A DNA stretch of 64,000 bases from Rhodospirillales bacterium (GTDB taxonomy: Bacteria; Pseudomonadota; Alphaproteobacteria; ATCC43930; CGMCC-115725), in assembly GCA_947473305.1 (NCBI GenBank), contig CANJCB010000006.1, forward strand, positions 62,001 to 126,000, given 5' to 3'. Under the pieces are notes generated by a model. It saw only the letters and a list, made by a program, of their open reading frames with translations, did no database searches and was not told the origin of the DNA. Position numbers and translations under genes: made by a program. Positions 52,302 through 61,744 of the stretch are shown piece by piece. Each line of letters begins with the position of its first letter. Position 1 is the stretch's first letter.

Positions 52302-54398
52302 TCAGCGCCCCTCCCGCCGCCAAGCCGCGATGAAGGCCGCAAGCGCGAGGATCAATGCCGCGACGCCGGGGAGGAGAGAGGTTTCCTTCACCCCCGTGAC
52401 CACATAATCGGCATTCTCGCGGAAACCGATCCAGTTGCGCCCCGTCGCCGCCCGGTCCGCGCTGACCCTGCGCAGATCCGGCAGGTTGCCCGGGCCTACC
52501 CAGTAGAGGCCTCCGCCTGTCGCCTGGATGGCGGGTTGAAGCTTCTCCGCCGTGGCGCGCACATCCGCGAGTTCTATCGGGTTCAACGATCCCGCCGCGG
52601 CCAGCGCGGTGCGGGTGCCGTCGGTCACGCGATAGAGCCCGCTTTCCTGGACCGGAATGGAACCCGTGCTCCGCCCGCCGCTGTCGGGATTGAGCTTCAG
52701 TTCGGAAAGCTTCCCGTCCGGACCGGTGACCCGCACGGGCCGGTCCTCAGGCTCCAACGACTGGCGGGTGACCGTCAGGCGATTGCCTTCGACCGTGGCG
52801 CGGAGATCGTTTTCCTCGAGGTCAGGCTCCTTCATGAGCCAATAGGCGAGGCGTCTCACCAGCTCCGCCTGGGGGCCGCCCCCCTCGAAGCCCCGGGTCC
52901 AGAGCCACATCTCGTCCGAGAGGAATTGCGCGACCCGGCCCTCGCCGACCCTGTCCAGCACCAACAGGGGCCGCTGCTGGACGCCGCTCATGATCGGCGT
53001 GCCCCGATGGGGGTCGCTGTCTACCTGGCGGAACCAGCGGCCCCATTGGGGCTTCTGGGCGGCGTCCGCATTGCCGCCGGGCAAGCCGGCCGTGACTGGA
53101 TGGCGTTCGCCAACCGCGGTGATCGTGGGCAGGAAGCCTTCCTCGAACACTTGTCCTGAGGGCTCGGTCGGGAGCACCTGCCCCAAGGGCGTGCGATAGA
53201 GGCTCGCGGGTGTGCCGAAATTGGGTCCCGCCGCTTCGAGCAGCGCTCCGCCCTTCCGGACGTATTTCGCGATATTGTCGAGATAGACGTTGGGCAGCAC
53301 GCCGCGCCGCGTATAGCGGTCGAAGATGATGAGGTCGAATTCCGATAGCTTCACGTCGAAAAGCTCGCGGATCGGGAAGGCGATCAGCGACAGCTCGCGG
53401 ATCGGGGTGCCGTCCTGCTTTTCCGGGGGGCGCAGGATGGTGAAATGGACGAGGTCGACCGAGGGATCGGATTTCAGGATATTGCGCCAGGTCCGCTCGC
53501 CCTGGTGGGGCTCGCCGGTGACCAGCAACACCTTCAACCGGTCACGCACCCCGTTGATGACGAGCGCCGCGCGGTTGTTGTCGAGGGTCAGCTCGTTCGG
53601 ACCCGCTTCGGTCTCAAGCTCGATCACATTCGGCCCGCCATGGTCGATGGCGACCGATATCTCGGTCTCGCGTCCGACCGGCACGATCATCTGGACGGGC
53701 TGACCGCCGTCCTTGCGCAAAGTCAGACGGGTCCGCGCGTTGGTCGGGGCGCCTGTCGAAGGAAGATCCTCGACCTTCACCTTGAGCTTCAATTCCCTGC
53801 CCACGAGCCCGAAGCTCGGCGCCTCGTCGATAACCAACCGGCGATCGGCTTCTCCCTGGGCGCCGGAGAGCAGCACGTGCAGCGGCGCGGCGAGGTCGAG
53901 CCGGTCGGCCGGAGGCGCGTCGTGGACCTGCCCGTCCGTGATCATCACGACGCCGGCCACCCGCTGGCGCGGCACATCGGACAGCGCCTGTCCCAAGGCG
54001 GTGAAAAGCTGCGTTCCCTTGTCGGCGAGGGGGGCGTCCGGATCGGGCGCGCCGGCGTGGACGACGCGGACATCGAGGTCCTTGAACTGGGCGAGCTTGT
54101 CGGTGACGTGCTGCAGCGCCTCCTGGGCGTAGCGGCGGCGCTCCCCGATACGCTGGCTCGGGCTCTCGTCCGTCAGGACGACGGCGACATCCCGCTGGGG
54201 CTGGCGCTGTTCCTCGATGAGCGAGGGATTTATCAGGATCAGGATCAGGATCGCGAAGGCGACGAGCCGCCAGAACGCCCCTCTCGCCCGCCGCAGCGCG
54301 CCGAAGAGAATAGCCAGCGCCGCGACACCGCCGAAAGCCGCGATCGCCCACCAGGGCAAGAGGGGTGCCGTGCCCAAGGCATAGCCCGCGCCCATCAT
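52302..54398 (-). CDS. Large membrane-anchored protein with VWA/GATase-like folds (Bat-type operon)
   Basis: 698 aa. Two transmembrane helices at the N-terminus (about residues 14-34 and 42-58, WWAIAAFGGVAALAILF and AFWRLVAFAILILILI) and one near the C-terminus (about 673-690, LLPGVAALILALAAFIAAW). The long periplasmic part includes a VWA-like region (DVAVVLTDESPS...VAGVVMITDGQVHD) and a class I glutamine-amidotransferase-like region (LIIFDRYTRRGVLPNVYLDNIAKYVRKGGALLEAAGPNFG) without an obvious catalytic Cys. It is the last gene of the MoxR-DUF58-DUF4159 operon, coupled to the DUF4159 gene by ATGA. It resembles the Bat (aerotolerance) family in design; the function is unknown. Confidence 0.8.
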   Translation of the reverse strand: MMGAGYALGTAPLLPWWAIAAFGGVAALAILFGALRRARGAFWRLVAFAILILILINPSLIEEQRQPQRDVAVVLTDESPSQRIGERRRYAQEALQHVTDKLAQFKDLDVRVVHAGAPDPDAPLADKGTQLFTALGQALSDVPRQRVAGVVMITDGQVHDAPPADRLDLAAPLHVLLSGAQGEADRRLVIDEAPSFGLVGRELKLKVKVEDLPSTGAPTNARTRLTLRKDGGQPVQMIVPVGRETEISVAIDHGGPNVIELETEAGPNELTLDNNRAALVINGVRDRLKVLLVTGEPHQGERTWRNILKSDPSVDLVHFTILRPPEKQDGTPIRELSLIAFPIRELFDVKLSEFDLIIFDRYTRRGVLPNVYLDNIAKYVRKGGALLEAAGPNFGTPASLYRTPLGQVLPTEPSGQVFEEGFLPTITAVGERHPVTAGLPGGNADAAQKPQWGRWFRQVDSDPHRGTPIMSGVQQRPLLVLDRVGEGRVAQFLSDEMWLWTRGFEGGGPQAELVRRLAYWLMKEPDLEENDLRATVEGNRLTVTRQSLEPEDRPVRVTGPDGKLSELKLNPDSGGRSTGSIPVQESGLYRVTDGTRTALAAAGSLNPIELADVRATAEKLQPAIQATGGGLYWVGPGNLPDLRRVSADRAATGRNWIGFRENADYVVTGVKETSLLPGVAALILALAAFIAAWRREGR

Positions 54399-57112
54399 TG
54401 CCCCAGCCTTTCGAGGATCGAGGGCACATGGACTTGATCGGTCTTGTAGTTGCCGGTCAGGGTATACATCACGAGATTGACCCCGAAGCGGTAGGCCATC
54501 TCGCGCTGCTGCTCGCCGCCGGGGACCACGGGCAGTATCGGGCGGCCGCGCTGATCCACGGCCCAGGCACCCGCCCAGTCGGCGCCGCCGACGATCACCG
54601 AGGCGACGCCGTCATTGACCTGGTCCTCGACCGGCTCGACCCAGAGCTGCCCGCCCGCCCAGCGGCCCGGAAAATCCTGGAGCAGATAGAAGGATTTGGT
54701 CAGTACATGCTCGGGCGAGACAGGCGCCAGGGAGGGGATGTTGAGTCCTGCCGTCAATTGCCGGAGCTGATCCGTGGCGCCCCCCGACAGCCGGCTTCGC
54801 GTCCCCTGGTCGCGGGTGTCGAAGAGGATCGTGCCGCCCGTCGACAGATAGCGATTGAGCCGCTCGATGCCCTTGGCGGAGGGCAGCTGCTGACCCACCG
54901 CCACCGGCCAATAGAGCAGCGGGAAGAAGATGAGCTCGTCGGTCTCGGGATCGACCTCCATGGGCGCGGTCGCCTCGACCGCCGTCCGGGCGCGCAGGAT
55001 CGTGGTGAGCCCGGTAAGCCCCGCCCTCGTCTGGTCGTCCACTTCCGGGATGCCGGTGCGGATATAGGCCAGATGCAGCGAGGTCGTGGCCTGGAGCGTG
55101 AAGCGCTCGTCGGTCTGCGCCAGGACCGGATGGACGGCCAACAAGGTGAGAAGGAACGCGGCCACGCTGGCACTGCGCCGCCGCCCGAGACCGGAGAAGA
55201 AGCCGCGCAAGGCATAGGCGACCAGCAGGTCGATAAGCGCGAGGCTCAAGGCTCCGCCCAAAAGCCAAGGCCGGAAATCGACCTCGTCACCCTTCGCATA
55301 GGTCTCCCGGATAGCCCCGCCCGGCAGCGCGCCGATCGGCTGGAGCTGCGTCACGGAAGCGGACAAGTTCAGGGCGCGACGGGCATCCGGGGTCCCATAG
55401 AAGCCGGGTGGCCGGGTGGGACCGACCGCGGCGCCTTGAAAGCCTCCTGCCTGGATGGTTTGTGCTGACGAGGGAGCCCGCTGCAACCGGCCGAAACCAT
55501 CGAGGGTTTCCACGGGCGGCAGCGCCACATCGGCCCCTTCGCCGACGCCTTCGCTCAGCGAGACCACCCGGCGCAGCATGCCGATGAAAAGCCCCGACAT
55601 GGCGAGGTTCGACCATTCGGGATCGGAGGTCGTATGGACCAGCACCAGCCGGCCCTTGCCGCGCTTCTCGGCGGTGACGAGCGGCGTACCGTCGGTCAGC
55701 CTCGCCCAGGTCTTGCCGGCAAGATCGATCGAGGGTTCGGCGAGGACCTGGCGCGAGACCGTCACGTCTCCCGGGATCGGCAGGCCGGCGAAGGGGCTGT
55801 CGGCGGTGAAGGGCGCCAGACGGGCCGGCTGCTCCCAGGACAACGCGCCGCCGAGCGTGCGGCCCCCGCGTCGGAGCTGGACCGGAAGCAGGCTGTCGTC
55901 GCGCTGATCCGCCAGGCCGTTGCCGGCAAAGCGAAGCAGGGTCCCGCCGTTCTCCATCCACTTCTGGATGCGGTCGCGCTCGGTGGGACCTGCCGGGGTG
56001 GCGTCGGGCAGGATCATCACCGCGATCTGGCGCGAGAGAAGCTGATCCACCGTGCCGCGCCGGATCTCGGAAAAGGGACTGAGCGCCCGCTCCAGATAGT
56101 AATAACCACTCAGAAGCGGCTGGGCCGCTTCCACCGGCTTCGGCGCGATGATGCCGACCGGCCGCCGCCGCCAGCGTTCGTCGAGCAAGAATACCGCTCC
56201 GGCCGAGGCCTCGCCTTCGATCTGGATAGAGGCGGCCAGGTTTCTGAGCTCGCTCGGCATGGGAAGCTTCACAAGCCGCTGGGTGTCGCCATTGGCGAAT
56301 TTGCTTTCTTGTCGGGTCAGCAGCCTGCCGTCATCGGCCAGGGCACGGACCGAGACCGGGGCTTCGCCGCGCCGGTCGGCGCGCTTCACCAGGACGGAAA
56401 GGTCCTTGTCGTCAGGATCTCCGGCCGCCGCGAGCCTGGCCAGATCGCCGCCGTCGTCGGTCATCACCCGGAGCGGTCCGAGCTTGTCCAGCCCGGCAGC
56501 GAAGGCCTGGGCGGAGCCGTCGTCGATCCCGTCGCTGAGCCAGACGACCTGGGCGGTGCCTTCGATGGTCAGGGCCTGCAGCCGCGCCAGCGCCGCCTTG
56601 CGATCCACCGCCCAGGGGCGCGGCTGGAGCGTTTCCGCCGCGGCCCGCGCATCGGCGGGACGCTGCACGGAGGGAACCGGAGCCGGCTGATCGCCCGGCA
56701 GGCCCGCCGTCGACAGCAGCACCACGCGACGATCCTCCCGGTCGGCCTGATCGAGCAGGGTCTGCATCGCCGCCTGCCGCTTGTCCCAGCCGCGCGCCGC
56801 CGCCCAGCCATCGTCGACCGCGAGGATCAGGGGACCGGTGCCGCCCAGTCGCGCATTGGGATTGAGCAGCGGGTGGGCCAAAGCCACGATGATGAGCCCG
56901 GCGAGCGCCATCCGCAGCAGAATGAGCCAGAGCGGGGTCCGAGCGGGAGTTTCTTCCCGGGGGCGCAATCCCAGCAGGAGTTGCAAGGCCGGGAACTGCA
57001 GCCGCTTCGGGGCCGGCGGCGTCACCCGCAGCAGCCACCAGAGCACCGGCAGCACCGCGAGCGCCGCGAGCAGCCAGGGCGAAGCGAAGGCGAGGGAGCC
57101 GAGGGAGAGCAT
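54395..57112 (-). CDS. DUF4159 protein with N-terminal BatA-type membrane domain
   Basis: 905 aa. The N-terminal MLSLGSLAFASPWLLAALAVLPVLWWLLRVTPPAPKRLQFPA stretch is the aerotolerance N-terminal (BatA) signature, followed by a second helix (LWLILLRMALAGLIIVALAHPLLNP). A periplasmic VWA-like region (PLILAVDDGWAAARGWDKRQAA) and a GATase-like part follow. Two further helices lie near residue 620-640 and 660. The C-terminal DUF4159 begins RFTLQATTSLHLAYIRTGIPEVDDQTRAGL and includes IFFPLLYWP and GGTILFDTRDQG. It sits between DUF58 and the 698-aa gene; all four probably form one membrane complex with a MoxR chaperone ATPase. Confidence 0.87.
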   Translation of the reverse strand: MLSLGSLAFASPWLLAALAVLPVLWWLLRVTPPAPKRLQFPALQLLLGLRPREETPARTPLWLILLRMALAGLIIVALAHPLLNPNARLGGTGPLILAVDDGWAAARGWDKRQAAMQTLLDQADREDRRVVLLSTAGLPGDQPAPVPSVQRPADARAAAETLQPRPWAVDRKAALARLQALTIEGTAQVVWLSDGIDDGSAQAFAAGLDKLGPLRVMTDDGGDLARLAAAGDPDDKDLSVLVKRADRRGEAPVSVRALADDGRLLTRQESKFANGDTQRLVKLPMPSELRNLAASIQIEGEASAGAVFLLDERWRRRPVGIIAPKPVEAAQPLLSGYYYLERALSPFSEIRRGTVDQLLSRQIAVMILPDATPAGPTERDRIQKWMENGGTLLRFAGNGLADQRDDSLLPVQLRRGGRTLGGALSWEQPARLAPFTADSPFAGLPIPGDVTVSRQVLAEPSIDLAGKTWARLTDGTPLVTAEKRGKGRLVLVHTTSDPEWSNLAMSGLFIGMLRRVVSLSEGVGEGADVALPPVETLDGFGRLQRAPSSAQTIQAGGFQGAAVGPTRPPGFYGTPDARRALNLSASVTQLQPIGALPGGAIRETYAKGDEVDFRPWLLGGALSLALIDLLVAYALRGFFSGLGRRRSASVAAFLLTLLAVHPVLAQTDERFTLQATTSLHLAYIRTGIPEVDDQTRAGLTGLTTILRARTAVEATAPMEVDPETDELIFFPLLYWPVAVGQQLPSAKGIERLNRYLSTGGTILFDTRDQGTRSRLSGGATDQLRQLTAGLNIPSLAPVSPEHVLTKSFYLLQDFPGRWAGGQLWVEPVEDQVNDGVASVIVGGADWAGAWAVDQRGRPILPVVPGGEQQREMAYRFGVNLVMYTLTGNYKTDQVHVPSILERLGQ

Positions 57113-57116
57113 TCCC

Positions 57117-57995
57117 CTACCTTCCCACTGGACGCGTCATCGCGCCATAGAGCGCCAGCAAGGCCGTATGGGGCGGCCGGTCCGTCCCATGCATCCCGAA
57201 GCTCCAGCCCGCCGCCCGGGCGATGGCCGCGAGGCCGTCCCGGTGCCGCTGCAGCCGGTCGAGATATTCGTCGCGCACGGTTTCGACCCGGCTCAGGAGC
57301 AGGGCTTCCTCCCCTTCGAGGCCCTCGAAACGCACCCGCCCGTCGAAGGGCAGGGTTTCTTCGGCTGGATCCAGCACCTGGACCAGATGGCCCCGGATAC
57401 CCGAGCCAGAGAAGCGCGACACGAGAGCGTGAATTTCCGGCAGGGGCGCCAGAAGGTCGCCGATCATCACGATCTGCCCATGGCGCGGCAGCGATTCGAA
57501 GGCGGGCAGGTTCGCCTTGGCCTGCCCTTCGCGCTCGGTGGTGGCGGCAAGCCTCGTCAGGACCGCGCGTCCATTGGCGGGAAGCTGTCCCGAGCCCATG
57601 AGGGTCACGCGCTCGCCACCCCGGATCAGGAGGGCGGCCAGCGCCAGCAGGAGAAGATCGGCCCGCCGCCGCTTGGTCGGCAAGGAGGGTCCCGATGTCC
57701 AATCCATCGAGGCGGAGGCGTCGCGCCAGAGCCAGACGCTCTGCGCCGCCTCCCATTCGGTTTCGCGGACATAGAGCCTTTCGGTCTTGGCGCTTTCGCG
57801 CCAGTCGATGCGGGAAGCGGCATCGCCGGCCTGATATTGGCGGAACTGCCAGAAGGTCTCGCCCTGGCCGACGCGCCGCCTGCCGTGGACGCCCTGCGCC
57901 ACCGTCGCCGCCACCCGCTCCGCCGCGACGAGCAGCGGCGGCAGCCGGGCCGCCGCCTGTTCGGCAAGCGGTTGAAGCGCCGCGCGGTCAGCCAT
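57117..57995 (-). CDS. DUF58 domain-containing protein
   Basis: 292 aa. The N-terminal helical region is followed by the DUF58 core GRRRVGQGETFWQFRQYQAGDAASRIDWRESAKTERLYVRETEWEAAQSVWLWRDASASMDW. The DASASM segment is a degenerate metal-ion-dependent adhesion site (DxSxS), typical of the VWA-like fold. It is encoded directly downstream of the MoxR gene (20-nt gap) and just 4 nt before the DUF4159 gene. In known systems MoxR ATPases act with DUF58/VWA proteins to mature or activate membrane or metal enzymes. The target here is unknown. Confidence 0.9.
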   Translation of the reverse strand: MADRAALQPLAEQAAARLPPLLVAAERVAATVAQGVHGRRRVGQGETFWQFRQYQAGDAASRIDWRESAKTERLYVRETEWEAAQSVWLWRDASASMDWTSGPSLPTKRRRADLLLLALAALLIRGGERVTLMGSGQLPANGRAVLTRLAATTEREGQAKANLPAFESLPRHGQIVMIGDLLAPLPEIHALVSRFSGSGIRGHLVQVLDPAEETLPFDGRVRFEGLEGEEALLLSRVETVRDEYLDRLQRHRDGLAAIARAAGWSFGMHGTDRPPHTALLALYGAMTRPVGR

Positions 57996-58015
57996 CTAGG
58001 TTCTCTCCGCTCCCC

Positions 58016-59020
58016 TCACTGAAGCGGCGCCACGAGGCGGTCGATGATGCGGGTCATGGTGATGCCGTCCGCGCGGGCGGCGAAATTGAGCGCCATGCGG
58101 TGGCGAAGCACCGGCGGGGCCAGCGCCACCACATCGTCGATCGAAGGGCTGAGCCGTCCTTCGAGCAACGCGCGGGCGCGGCAGGCGAGCATCAGCGCCT
58201 GGCTCGCGCGGGGGCCGGGACCCCAGGCGACATGGCGCTTGGTCTCGTCGACATCGGAGTCCTCGGGGCGCCCGGAGCGCACCAGGCTTAGGATCGCCTC
58301 GACCACGCTTTCGCCCACCGGCACGCGGCGGACGAGTCTTTGCGCCGCGGCGAGTTCCGTCGAGGTCATCGCCGCGACCGCTACATCCTCCGCAACACCC
58401 GTGGTGGCGATCAGCATGCGGCGTTCGGAGTCGATATCGGGATAGCCCACGTCGATCTGCAGCAGGAAGCGGTCGAGCTGGGCTTCCGGCAGGGGATATG
58501 TGCCTTCCTGCTCCAGCGGGTTCTGGGTCGCCAGGACATGGAAGGGCCGGGGGAGCGGATGATATTGGCCGCCGACCGAGACGCGGCCTTCCTGCATGGC
58601 CTGCAAGAGCGCCGACTGGGTGCGGGGGCTCGCGCGGTTGATTTCGTCGGCCATCAGGAGCTGGGCGAAGACGGGGCCGGGAATGAAGCGGAAGCTGCGC
58701 CGCCCCGACTCGCTTTCTTCCAGCACCTCGGAGCCCAGGATATCCGCCGGCATGAGGTCCGGCGTGCATTGGATGCGCTTGTCATCCAGCCCCAGAACCG
58801 TGCCCAGGGTCTCGACCAATCGCGTCTTCGCGAGGCCGGGGACGCCGATGAGCAGACAATGCCCGCCCGCGAGCAGCGTGATCAGCGCTTGATCCACCAC
58901 CTCCCGCTGGCCGAAGATGACCCGGCCGATGCGTTCGCGCACCTGCGCCAGTTTCTGGCCCAGGGCATCGACCTCGGCAACCAGATCGGTGGCGCCAGTG
59001 AGGATTTCAGGGTTGGTCAA
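58016..59020 (-). CDS. MoxR-family AAA+ ATPase
   Basis: 334 aa. The Walker A is HCLLIGVPGLAKTRLVETLG, the Walker B is QLLMADEINRASPRTQSALLQAMQEG, sensor 1 is FHVLATQNPLEQEGTYPLPEAQLDRFLL and the arginine finger region follows (Glu-Gly-Thr-Tyr-Pro-Leu is the MoxR hallmark). It is first in the operon of four genes ending at 52302. MoxR ATPases remodel partner complexes and are almost always linked to DUF58/VWA proteins as here. Start ATG 59020, which is divergent from the DUF1285 gene across 33 nt. No promoter element is obvious. Confidence 0.95.
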   Translation of the reverse strand: MTNPEILTGATDLVAEVDALGQKLAQVRERIGRVIFGQREVVDQALITLLAGGHCLLIGVPGLAKTRLVETLGTVLGLDDKRIQCTPDLMPADILGSEVLEESESGRRSFRFIPGPVFAQLLMADEINRASPRTQSALLQAMQEGRVSVGGQYHPLPRPFHVLATQNPLEQEGTYPLPEAQLDRFLLQIDVGYPDIDSERRMLIATTGVAEDVAVAAMTSTELAAAQRLVRRVPVGESVVEAILSLVRSGRPEDSDVDETKRHVAWGPGPRASQALMLACRARALLEGRLSPSIDDVVALAPPVLRHRMALNFAARADGITMTRIIDRLVAPLQ

Positions 59021-59053
59021 GGATTGCGCTCCTCTGGAGGATAGGCAAAGGCG

Positions 59054-59635
59054 ATGACGGGGTCCGTACCGGAAACTCTAGGGCCTGACGGGCTGGCAGG
59101 CCAGCTGGAAGTCAAGCCCGGCCAAGGGCCTAGCCGCCGTGTCCCCCAGGATTGCGGTGATTTCCAGATCCACATCGCCCGGAATGGTAGCTGGTTCTAT
59201 CTTAACTCTCCAATCACCCGTCCGGCATTGGTGAAGCTCTTCAGCTCGGTCCTGAGCCGCGACGAGGATGGCATCTATTGGCTGACCACTCCAGTTGAGC
59301 GCGGTCGGGTCACGGTAGAGGACGCGCCCTTCACCGCCGTCGAGTTGGACGTCGAGGGCGAGGGCCAAACCCAAGCGCTCATCTTCCGGACCAATCTTGA
59401 CGAAAACGTGACGGCCGGCGAGGACCATCCACTGAGAGTCATGACGAACGAGGCGACCGGCGAGCCCAATCCCTATATATTGATCCGGCAGAATCTGGAG
59501 GCGCGGCTTACCCGGTCGGTCTTCTATCAGCTGGTGGAACTGGGAATGGAGGAAAGGGTCGGCCACGAGACCCTGTTCGGTGTATGGAGCAAGAACAAGT
59601 TCTTTCCCCTGGGAAGCCTCAGCGACAAAAGCTGA
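59054..59635 (+). CDS. DUF1285 family protein
   Basis: 193 aa. The DUF1285 pattern is visible: CGDFQIHIARNGSWFYLNSPITRPALVKLFSSVLSRDEDGIYWLTTPVERGRVTVEDAPFTAVELDVEGEGQTQALIFRTNLDENVTAGEDHPLRV. It ends YILIRQNLEARLTRSVFYQLVELGMEE. It is a cytoplasmic protein of unknown function, conserved in Proteobacteria. Its 3' end overlaps the NUDIX start by about 52 nt, an unusually long overlap, so the annotated NUDIX start may be early. It is divergent from the MoxR operon. Confidence 0.88.
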   Translation: MTGSVPETLGPDGLAGQLEVKPGQGPSRRVPQDCGDFQIHIARNGSWFYLNSPITRPALVKLFSSVLSRDEDGIYWLTTPVERGRVTVEDAPFTAVELDVEGEGQTQALIFRTNLDENVTAGEDHPLRVMTNEATGEPNPYILIRQNLEARLTRSVFYQLVELGMEERVGHETLFGVWSKNKFFPLGSLSDKS

Positions 59636-60255
59636 CCCCTGACTTCGTCCGGCGTCGGATCGAGGCCTATGAGCCTTTGGTGCGGGGCCTTTCGGAAGAG
59701 CAGTTGGCGGAGCTGCGGGGCGATCACACGCTCGATTCCGCCATGCCGGGGTCGCCGCTTTTCCGGCCGGCCGCCGTGCTCATCGGATTGATCGAGCGCG
59801 AGGACGGTCTCCATGTGCTGCTGACCAAGCGCACCGAACACCTGTCGTCCCATGCCGGCCAGGTCGCCTTTCCGGGCGGCCGGATCGAAGCCTTCGATGA
59901 AAGTCCCGCCGCCGGTGCGCTCCGTGAGGCGCAGGAGGAGGTCGGCCTGCCGCCGGATTACGTGGAGATCATCGGGCGGCTGGACACCTATCTCACCCGC
60001 ACGAGATTCGAGATCGTCCCCATCGTGGGCTTCGTGCGCGCGCCCTATCCGGTGACGCCCGATCCCTTCGAGGTGGCCGACGTCTTCGAGGTGCCGCTCG
60101 ATTTTCTCGTCGATCCGGTGAACCACCAGCGCAATGAGCGCGATATCAAGGGCAAGATGCACACCTTCTTCGCGATGCCCTATCGCGAGTGGCATATCTG
60201 GGGGGTGACGGCGGGGATCCTGGTCAATCTGGCGGAAGCGCTTAATCCAACATGA
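59584..60255 (+). CDS. NUDIX hydrolase, CoA pyrophosphatase type
   Basis: 223 aa. The Nudix box is complete: GGRIEAFDESPAAGALREAQEEVGL (G-x5-E-x7-REUxEExGU) at about residues 97-121. Upstream, AVLIGLIEREDGLHVLLTKRTEHLSSHAGQVAFPGG is the CoA-pyrophosphatase type signature (UPF0035 motif: LLTKR...HLSSHAGQVAFPGG). It hydrolyses CoA or its derivatives to 3'-phosphoadenosine 5'-phosphate and 4'-phosphopantetheine. The start used (ATG 59584) overlaps DUF1285 by about 52 nt. It overlaps the small membrane protein gene by 4 nt (ATGA). Confidence 0.92.
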   Translation: MEQEQVLSPGKPQRQKLTPDFVRRRIEAYEPLVRGLSEEQLAELRGDHTLDSAMPGSPLFRPAAVLIGLIEREDGLHVLLTKRTEHLSSHAGQVAFPGGRIEAFDESPAAGALREAQEEVGLPPDYVEIIGRLDTYLTRTRFEIVPIVGFVRAPYPVTPDPFEVADVFEVPLDFLVDPVNHQRNERDIKGKMHTFFAMPYREWHIWGVTAGILVNLAEALNPT

Positions 60256-60536
60256 GCCGGATGATCCTCACCATCCTGCTGCCGTTCGTCCTGCCGACCG
60301 TTCTTTATCTTGCCTGGACCGCGGCCGCGCAGAAATTCGAGCTGCCCGGCAGTGAGTTGCCTGCCTTCCCCTTCCCCTGGCTTCTGGTCGCTGGGGTTGT
60401 GCTCGTCGCGCTGACGCTTTTCGTGTTCGACGTGCATTACGGACGGTCCCAGGAAGGCACCTATGTGGCGCCCCATACGGAGAACGGACGGGTCGTGCCG
60501 GGCCATATCGTGCCGGACACGCCAGCCCGGCCATGA
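60252..60536 (+). CDS. Small two-helix membrane protein (DUF6111-like)
   Basis: 94 aa. Two transmembrane helices, residues 4-24 (MILTILLPFVLPTVLYLAW) and about 42-60 (PWLLVAGVVLVALTLFVF), with a short C-terminal tail (YGRSQEGTYVAPHTENGRVVPGHI). I associate the arrangement NUDIX-small membrane protein-CCA enzyme with alphaproteobacterial DUF6111 proteins. The tail VAPHxENGRVVPGHI looks conserved. ATG 60252 overlaps the NUDIX stop and its own stop overlaps the CCA enzyme start. Function unknown. Confidence 0.8.
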   Translation: MSRMILTILLPFVLPTVLYLAWTAAAQKFELPGSELPAFPFPWLLVAGVVLVALTLFVFDVHYGRSQEGTYVAPHTENGRVVPGHIVPDTPARP

Positions 60537-61744
60537 ACCCGGTGGAGCGGATCGTCCTTCAGCCCTGGATGGAGGAGCCGCCGACCCGCAAGGTGATGGC
60601 GGCGCTGCGGGCGGCGGGGTCGCCCGCCCGTTTCGTCGGCGGTTCCGTGAGAGACGCGCTCCTCGGGCGGCCTGTGCTGGATATCGATATCGCAACGCCT
60701 GAGCCGCCCGACCGGGTTATGGCTCTCCTGGCCGCCGCCGGCATCAAGACGGTGCCTACGGGGCTGGCCCATGGCACGGTGACGGCGGTGGTTAAGCCCC
60801 GCCATTTCGAGGTCACGACGCTCCGCCGTGATGTCGAGACCGACGGGCGTCACGCGACGGTCGCTTTCACCGACGATTGGGCGGCGGACGCTTCGCGCCG
60901 GGATTTCACGATGAACGCCCTGTTTCTCGATAGCGAGGGGCGGATTTACGATCCCTTGGGCGGATTGCCTGACCTGCGGGCCGGATATGTCCGCTTCGTG
61001 GGGGATCCCGCGTCCCGGATCCGCGAAGACGTGTTGCGGATCCTGCGGTTCTACCGGTTCCTCGCCCGATACGGGAAAGGTGAGCCCGACCGGGCGGCGC
61101 GCGCCGCCTGCCGCGCGCTTGCCAATCTGCTGCCGACCCTGTCGGCGGAGAGGGTCGCGACGGAATTCCTCAAACTCCTCGGCGTCCCGGATCCGTTGCC
61201 GGTGCTGGGGATCATGGCCGAGGATGGCGTGTTGCCGATCCTGCTGCCCGAGGCGACCAACTTGCCTCGCCTGGCGGCGCTCCTTCCGCTGGAACCGGAG
61301 GCGGATCCCCTACGACGCCTCGGCGCCCTGCTTCGCGGCGACGGCGAGGCGGTGGGGCGCCGTCTCAAGCTATCCAACGACCAGGTGGACAGGCTTGCAG
61401 CGCTCAGCGATCCGCCCTGGCCGGTTGATCCCGTTGGGGATGCCTCCGCCCAGCGCAGGGCGCTTCATCATCTAGGACCGCAGCGCTATGGGGATCTGCT
61501 GCTCTTGCGTATCTCGGAAACCGGAGAAAAGGGCCGGCTGGAGTCGCTGTTCGCGGCGGCGGGCGCCTGGAAACCCCGGGTCTTTCCTCTGCGCGGGGCA
61601 GATTTGTTGGAAGCTGGACTTCCGCCTGGGCCGGAGATGGGGGGGCTGCTTGCGGCTATCGAGGCCTGGTGGGAGGAGAACGATTTTCAGCCGGATCGGG
61701 CGGCCTGCCTCGCCCGGCTGGCGGAAATCCAGGGCCAGGCCTAG
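60533..61744 (+). CDS. cca: CCA tRNA nucleotidyltransferase
   Basis: 403-aa class II enzyme that adds or repairs the CCA end of tRNA. The head domain has [35 protein letters not shown], with the GGSVRD flexible loop and catalytic Dx[56 protein letters not shown] includes RRDFTMN, and [37 protein letters not shown] is the neck. It starts at ATG 60533, overlapping the preceding stop. The TAG stop overlaps the TAG stop of hemF by 4 nt (CTAG shared by both strands). Confidence 0.95.
   Translation: MNPVERIVLQPWMEEPPTRKVMAALRAAGSPARFVGGSVRDALLGRPVLDIDIATPEPPDRVMALLAAAGIKTVPTGLAHGTVTAVVKPRHFEVTTLRRDVETDGRHATVAFTDDWAADASRRDFTMNALFLDSEGRIYDPLGGLPDLRAGYVRFVGDPASRIREDVLRILRFYRFLARYGKGEPDRAARAACRALANLLPTLSAERVATEFLKLLGVPDPLPVLGIMAEDGVLPILLPEATNLPRLAALLPLEPEADPLRRLGALLRGDGEAVGRRLKLSNDQVDRLAALSDPPWPVDPVGDASAQRRALHHLGPQRYGDLLLLRISETGEKGRLESLFAAAGAWKPRVFPLRGADLLEAGLPPGPEMGGLLAAIEAWWEENDFQPDRAACLARLAEIQGQA

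Noticed and set aside
55634-57601. 655-aa plus-strand open frame
   Set aside because: It is antisense to DUF4159 and DUF58 genes with recognisable domains; composition is typical of a shadow.
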